Below, piece by piece: positions 6,040 to 10,178 of a stretch of 10,178 bases of DNA. Source of the stretch: an uncultured Oscillospiraceae bacterium (GTDB taxonomy: Bacteria > Bacillota_A > Clostridia > Oscillospirales > Oscillospiraceae); assembly GCA_947631215.1 (NCBI GenBank), contig CANRKN010000076.1, forward strand, positions 1 to 10,178, read 5' to 3'. The position numbers and the translations under genes were made by a program. The notes beneath the pieces are model-generated. The model ran no database searches and had not been told where the DNA came from. It saw only the letters and a program-made list of their open reading frames with translations. How positions within the stretch are numbered: position 1 is the first letter of the stretch; every line of letters begins with the position of its first letter.

Positions 6040-9000
6040 TCACACCGCCTTGAGGGTGAATTCCGCCCGGTGGGCGGCGCTGTCTATGTGCATATCCGTC
6101 ATGTACCGGCGCAGCAGCATCCCGGTCAGGTCGTCGGAGTCCTCTTTCTCAAGCCCTGCCAGAGGCGCGCCGGGGATGGCCGGGTACTCCGCGGTCAGCT
6201 TCATGACGCCGCCGCCCTCGGAGCAGTCCAGCCGCAGCCGGATGTCCGGGTCTGTGAGGTCCCCGGCGGCGGGCAGGAGCACGTTCATCACAATCTCCTC
6301 CACCACCAGCTGAGCCACGTACATCTGCCGGGCGGTCATGCCCTGGCGCATGCAGAACATGCCGAGAGAGGTGGTCATGTCCTGGAAGTCGAAGTCTTTG
6401 CGGTGCACGGCGTGCTCCCAGGTGCGGATGCGCAGGATGAAGGCGCGGGTCCGCTCCCGCTGGGGCGCGTCGAAGATCTGGCTGGGGGGGCCCTTCCTCG
6501 TAGATCTCACCCTGGTCCATGTAGAACACCCGGGTGGACACGTCCCGCGCAAAGCGCATCTCATGGGTGACGATGAGCATGGTCATGCCCTGGGCGGCCA
6601 GGCCCTTGATGACCCCCAGCACCTCGCCCACCATGGTGGGGTCCAGGGCGCTGGTGGGCTCGTCGAAGAGCACCACCTCTGGCTCCATGGCCAGGGTGCG
6701 GGCGATGGCCACCCGCTGCTTCTGGCCGCCGGAGAGCTCGTCGGGATACCGGTCGGCCCGGTCCTCCATGCCCACCAGGCGCAGCAGATGCATGGCGCTG
6801 GCCACCGCGTCCTGCTCGGACACGCCCTTTAAGAGCATGGGCCCCAGGATGATGTTCTCCATAACGGTCAGGTGGCCGAAGAGGTTGAAGGACTGGAACA
6901 CCATGCCCATCTTCCGGCGCACGGCGCTGAGCTGGGCGGGCTTGGCGGAAGTCATCTCCTGGCCGAAGGCCAGGATGCTGCCCTCGGTGGGGGTCTCCAG
7001 CCGGTTCAGGCAGCGCAGGAGCGTGCTCTTGCCGGTGCCGGAGGGGCCGATGATGGTGACCACATCGCCCTTGCGCACCTCGGCGTTCACGTCCTTCAGG
7101 GGCGTGGCGTTGGGGTATACCTTCTTCAGGTGGGAGAAGGTGATGATGGGCCCGTCGGTGCTCTCGAACCGGGCGGGGGCGGGGGGCTCAACGGTCACAT
7201 TGTACTGCTTGCGGGGCTTGCGCTTGGGGTCCAGCCGCTTTTCCAGCACGGTCAGCACGGATGTGAGCAGCCACGCCAGCAGGAAGTAGATGACCGCCGA
7301 GGCCAGCAGGGGGAAGAACGCCTCGAAGGTCCGGCTGCGGATGAGGTCGGTCACCTTCGTCAGGTCCTGCACCGCGATATAGCCCACCACGGAGGTCATC
7401 TTCACCATGGAGATGAACTCGCCCCGGTAGACGGGGAGAATGTGCCGGGCGGCCTGGGGGGCGATGATCTTGGTGAAGGTCTTGACCCGGTCGAAGCCGA
7501 TGGCCTGGGCGGCCTCCCACTGGCCCTGGTCCACCGCGGCGATGCCCATGCGCATCATCTCGGACACATAGGCCGCGAAGTTGATGGAGAAGGCCACGAT
7601 GGCCACCACCACGCCGCTTATGCCCACGTTGGCGAACACGATGTAGAACAGCACCATCAGCAGCACCAGCACGGGGATGCCCTGTATAAGGCGGATGAAG
7701 GCCGCTACGATGCCGGAGGGCAGCTTATAGCGGCTGCGCCGCACCATGCACAGGCCGAAGCCCAGGATAGTGCCGAACAGGGCGGAGAACAGGGATATGA
7801 TGGTGGTGACGCCCAGGCCGGAGAGGATCATCTCCCAGCGATTCTCCCGGACGAAGGTCTTGTCGAAGCTGTCGGCCAGCCCCGCGAAGAAGCCGCCGCT
7901 CTCCGTGTCACCGGCGCTCCCGTCGGACACTACGACCACCACGCCGCCGGCGTAGTCGGGGTCGGAGAAGTACATATTTTCCGAGCGCTCCTCGGTGACG
8001 GAGATGCCGCCGGAGCCCAGGTCATACTTGCCCGCCTGCAGACCGGCCAGACGGGGCGCGAAGTCCACGATCTGCACGTGCAGGCCGTAGCCCCTGTCTT
8101 GGCAGAAGCGGGTGATGATATCCACCTCATAGCCCATCGCCTGACCGCTCTTCAGGTAGGACAGGGGCTCCAGGTCGCCGGAGGTGGCGTATTCCAGGGT
8201 CCGGCCATTCGTGGCGGGGATATCCTCGGGGTCGGCCAGCGTCTTGGCGGACTCGTCCGTGCCGGTCCAGAGGGCGATCATCTCGTCCAGGGTCCCGTCG
8301 GCCCGGAGCCGGTCCATGTACTCGTTCAGTTCGTCCCGCAGGGCCGCGGCATCATCCGTCTTGGGGAAGGCGAAGGCGTAGTTCTCCTTTGTCAGCATCT
8401 CCGGCAGGTAGCGCACGCCGCCGGCCCGGGCGCACAGCACCGCCGCCGTGGGCTCATCCATGAGGAAGCCGTCCAGTTTCCCCTGGCGTATCGCCTCGAC
8501 CATGTCGGTAAAGGTGTTGTAGTAGGACTTCTGGGGGTCCTTGAAGAATTTATCGGTCATGGCGTCAAAGGTGGTGCCCGTCTCGACGCCGATGCGCTTG
8601 CCGTTGAGCTGGGATATCTCGGTGATGGCGGGCGCCGCCGCGGCCGCGCCCTCCGGGGCCTTGATCAGCAGGGCCGTCTCGGTGTCATAGATGGGCGTGG
8701 AGAAGTCGATGACCTCCTGCCGCTCAGCGGTGATGTTCAGGTTCGACATGATGCAGTCGATGACGCCGGCCTGGGCCGCGGCGATGACGCCGTCGAAGTC
8801 GTAGATGCGAAACGCCACGCCCATGCCCAGCCATGACGCCAGCCGGGTGGCCATCTCGATGTCGAAGCCCCAGAGCTGGTTGTCCTTATAATAGCTGAAG
8901 GGCTGCACCATCCCCGTGGTGCCCACGGTCAGGGTCTCCTTTGGGTCCTCGGGCAGGGGGATGTCGGGCATGGTCTCGTCCGCCTGGTCTATCCAGCGGC

Positions 9001-9454
9001 TCTTCATGTCGTCCAGGGTCCCGTCCGCCTCCAGGCCTGCCAGGAACTCGTCTATCTTATCCTTGAGGCCGGGGATATCCGACTGGCGGGATATGCCGAT
9101 GGCGATATCCGTCACGTCCCCCAGGGTCTCGTCCAGGAGGGTGAGCCCCTCCAGGCCGTTGGCCAGGGCAAAGCGGAGCATAGTCTGGTCGAAGGCGAAG
9201 GCGTCCAGTTTCCCCTGCTGCACGGCCAGATACGCCGTCACGCTGCTGGTGTAGCGGCTGAGGGTGGCGTTGGGGAATGCCTTTTCCGAGGCCATATCCC
9301 CCTCCGAGCCCTGAGCCACGCCGATGACGCGCCCCTTCTCGTTCAGCTGCTCCAGGGACGTGATGGCGTCGTCCTTTTCACCGCAGCCCGCCAGCGCTGC
9401 CGCCAGCAGTATTGCCAGCAGCAAGGCACCGATCCGTTTGACTATGTTCTTCAT
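6040..9454 (-). CDS. One-chain amino-acid-type ABC importer (binding domains + permease + ATPase + HATPase-like domain), frame broken at a C7 run
   Basis: If one base is removed from the C7 run at 6484-6490, the product is 1137 residues. It has a lipoprotein signal with lipobox LAGC (Cys24); family 3 solute-binding segments at about 30-160, 174-398 and 419-510; a HisM/GlnP-type permease at about 540-740 ([41 protein letters not shown]); and a GlnQ-type ATPase at about 770-1008 (Walker A GPSGTGKS 803-810, Q854, LSGGQ 907-911, Walker B VVLFDEP 927-933, switch His964). An RsbW/histidine-kinase-like domain ends the chain (about 1020-1137; [22 protein letters not shown]). Lipid anchoring outside and five permease helices place the ATPase inside. 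As sequenced, the zero frame leaves the family at residue 988 and ends in an Arg/Pro-rich tail at 6149. The correct frame resumes as [16 protein letters not shown], an expected GlnQ C-terminal motif. The ATG at 9452-9454 is chosen because the signal peptide starts there; GAGAGGAA lies about 10 bases upstream. Polar amino acids are the likely substrates. Confidence 0.9.
6484..6490 (-). other. C7 homopolymer at the frame break (possible slippage or phase-variable site)
   Basis: On the coding strand GGG is followed by seven C residues and then AGC CAG. Six C would give the family-consistent ...[12 protein letters not shown]. Seven C shift the frame. The run lies after all ATP-binding motifs, so the break removes the last ATPase helices and the HATPase-like domain while leaving the core. 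Sequencing error, strand slippage or +1 ribosomal slippage at CCC-C are all possible. Confidence 0.85.
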
Positions 9455-9490
9455 GCTTTCTGCGTTCCTCTCTTCGTTTTCACATGCGCC

Positions 9491-9512
9491 GGGGCGCGCT
9501 CTCGCGCGCCCC
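9491..9512 (-). other. Intercistronic hairpin between peptide and transporter genes
   Basis: On the minus strand a perfect 9-base stem GGGGCGCGC/GCGCGCCCC closes a GAGA (GNRA) tetraloop, 31 bases after the peptide stop and 36 before the transporter ATG. No T-run follows, so full termination is unlikely. A partial terminator, RNA processing boundary or 3'-end stabiliser that lets the peptide be made in excess of the transporter is plausible. Confidence 0.7.
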
Positions 9513-9543
9513 CTTGCCCGCCCGATGGGTATGTATCTGCCGT

Positions 9544-9783
9544 TTACAGTGTGGGCATGGGCTTGCCCTTGGGACATTCGACGTCCACTATAGCATCCCC
9601 GTCTCCGCCGACGCCCCAGTATATTTGGCTCAGATAGGCGCTGCATACCGTGTCTTTGTCCGGGCACTTATCGCACGGTCCAAGTACATAATTAAATACA
9701 TCCCTCATTGGCATCTGTACGCCGCCGGTCACCTTCTGCAGCGTGTCCGTATCCACTTCCTTGTTTTTGATGATCTCGCTCAT
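9544..9783 (-). CDS. Double-glycine-leader peptide, 79 residues, four cysteines (bacteriocin/RiPP-like precursor)
   Basis: This small gene has a near-ideal RBS (AAAGGAG, about 6 bases before the ATG), which supports it as real. Residues 1-21 form an acidic/lysine-rich leader ending [11 protein letters not shown], matching the L-x-x-V/I-x-GG pattern removed by C39-type peptidases or used by maturation enzymes. The 58-residue remainder has Cys37, Cys40, Cys47 and Cys70 (CDKC, then VCSAY and VECPKGK), one Trp and a Gly/Asp-rich stretch (GVGGDGDA). The CxxC could bind metal, form disulfides or be modified. I do not recognise the family. No C39 peptidase, lanthionine or radical-SAM enzyme is in the window, so processing must come from elsewhere if it occurs. 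It is the first gene of a likely operon with the fused ABC importer 89 bases downstream. A secreted signal, bacteriocin-like peptide or non-secreted small metal protein are all possible. Confidence 0.8.
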   Translation of the reverse strand: MSEIIKNKEVDTDTLQKVTGGVQMPMRDVFNYVLGPCDKCPDKDTVCSAYLSQIYWGVGGDGDAIVDVECPKGKPMPTL

Positions 9784-9903
9784 TTGGTTCTCCTTTCATC
9801 GCATACATGTTACTGTTTCTTCTGCCGCCGGCGCGTATGCGCGTCATCCCGGACCGGGCGACGAACGGGACAGCCGCGATACGCCATATGATACATGTAT
9901 GAT

Positions 9904-9932
9904 ATTTAAAAGGATGCGAGAAGAATTGTCAA
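9904..9932 (-). promoter_or_regulatory. Promoter of the peptide/transporter unit
   Basis: On the minus strand a perfect TTGACA (9927-9932) is followed after 17 bases by TTAAAT (9904-9909), inside an AT-rich patch. The palindrome ATACATGTAT (9891-9900) lies just downstream of the -10, where a regulator could bind. This leaves a leader of about 110 bases before the peptide's ATG. The leader contains small GC hairpins but no recognised riboswitch and no gene. Confidence 0.6.
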
Positions 9933-9961
9933 CGCCCCTGTCCCGATTCAACAAAATCCCG

Positions 9962-10158
9962 CCCCGAATCGCGGTTTCGTGGGGAAAAATTAGCGGCCCG
10001 GGAGCAAAGCTCCCTTACCGGGGTCCCCATGAAAGCCCAACGAAGTGGGTCCTGTGGGAAAGAGGAGAGAATAACAGGGCTCCCGCGAAAGCCAATGAAA
10101 TGGGTTTCGCGGGAGATATGATGTAAAGGGTGAGATTGACCTCACCTAATACATCATA
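9962..10158. repeat. Cluster of palindromes, no gene
   Basis: Five hairpins follow one another. 9962-9984 is imperfect (CCCCGAA...TTTCGTGGGG). 10000-10014 is GGGAGC-AAA-GCTCCC. 10026-10058 is imperfect (CCCATGAAAGCCCA...). 10080-10115 has 15-base arms with one mismatch (CTCCCGCGAAAGCCA against TGGGTTTCGCGGGAG). 10117-10158 has 9-base arms TATGATGTA/TACATCATA around an inner stem GGTGAG/CTCACC. The first, third and fourth share a CCC..GAAA../..GTGGG or ..GCGGG plan and look like diverged copies. The last 20 bases (10159-10178) are unassigned. This looks like an accumulation of dispersed intergenic repeat units. Confidence 0.65.
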
Positions 10159-10178
10159 GCTGGACGGCTCATTTGTGG

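Noticed and set aside
6149..6483. Zero-frame C-terminal tail of the importer after the C7 run
   Set aside because: It is Arg/Pro/His/Ala-rich low-complexity translation with no family match, while the other frame continues the GlnQ pattern and a folded domain.
6872..8836. 654-codon plus-strand open frame opposite the importer
   Set aside because: Low-complexity Gly/His/Val composition, caused by the GC-rich third positions of the real gene; no motifs.
9455..9667. N-terminal extension of the importer frame to a start at 9667
   Set aside because: The extra 71 residues are Arg/Gly/Ala-rich and precede a clear lipoprotein signal peptide. They overlap the peptide gene, which has a far better RBS.
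9743..10126. 127-codon plus-strand open frame across the right intergenic region
   Set aside because: It crosses the minus-strand promoter and the palindromes, has no credible RBS or motifs, and starts antisense to the peptide gene.
9962..10158. Hairpin cluster as a CRISPR array
   Set aside because: Units are unequal, diverged and lack regular repeats with unique equal-length spacers; no cas genes.

Overview
This is a GC-rich window (roughly 60% or more G+C in the genes, with AT-rich promoter gaps). Strong AGGAGG-type ribosome sites, BlaI/M56 pairs, MATE pumps, ABC substrate-binding proteins and hairpin-rich intergenic repeats suggest a gut Clostridia member, probably of the Oscillospiraceae. 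That taxonomic guess rests on style, not on a marker gene.

Left part (1-2548): a carbohydrate-type ABC substrate-binding protein runs off the left edge. It is preceded on the same minus strand by a LacI-family regulator. The two look like one sugar-uptake locus whose permeases would lie beyond the window. The 343-base gap 2206-2548 carries the lacI promoter, candidate LacI-type operators, an inverted repeat and a -10 box for the divergent MATE gene.

Middle (2549-6039): a MATE efflux gene on the plus strand is followed by a GC-rich hairpin and a roughly 118-base palindromic repeat whose right end doubles as a plus-strand terminator. Convergent to it is a BlaI-family repressor / M56 (BlaR1-like) metalloprotease operon with two near-identical dyad operators over its promoter. 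The M56 protein has a non-penicillin-binding outer domain.

Right part (6040-9783): a small four-cysteine peptide with a double-glycine leader is followed on the same strand by a very large one-chain amino-acid-type ABC importer. The importer is a lipoprotein-anchored array of solute-binding half-domains, then permease, then ATPase, then an RsbW/histidine-kinase-like domain. The frame is broken by one extra base in a C7 run just after the ATPase core, separating the C-terminal regulatory domain from the rest. An intercistronic GAGA-loop hairpin lies between peptide and importer, and a strong terminator follows the importer.

Right edge (9784-10178): the peptide gene's promoter and leader, then a cluster of palindromes with no gene.

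The most unusual part is the peptide plus fused importer: the half-domain order of the binding domains, the appended ATPase-like domain, and the homopolymer at the junction.
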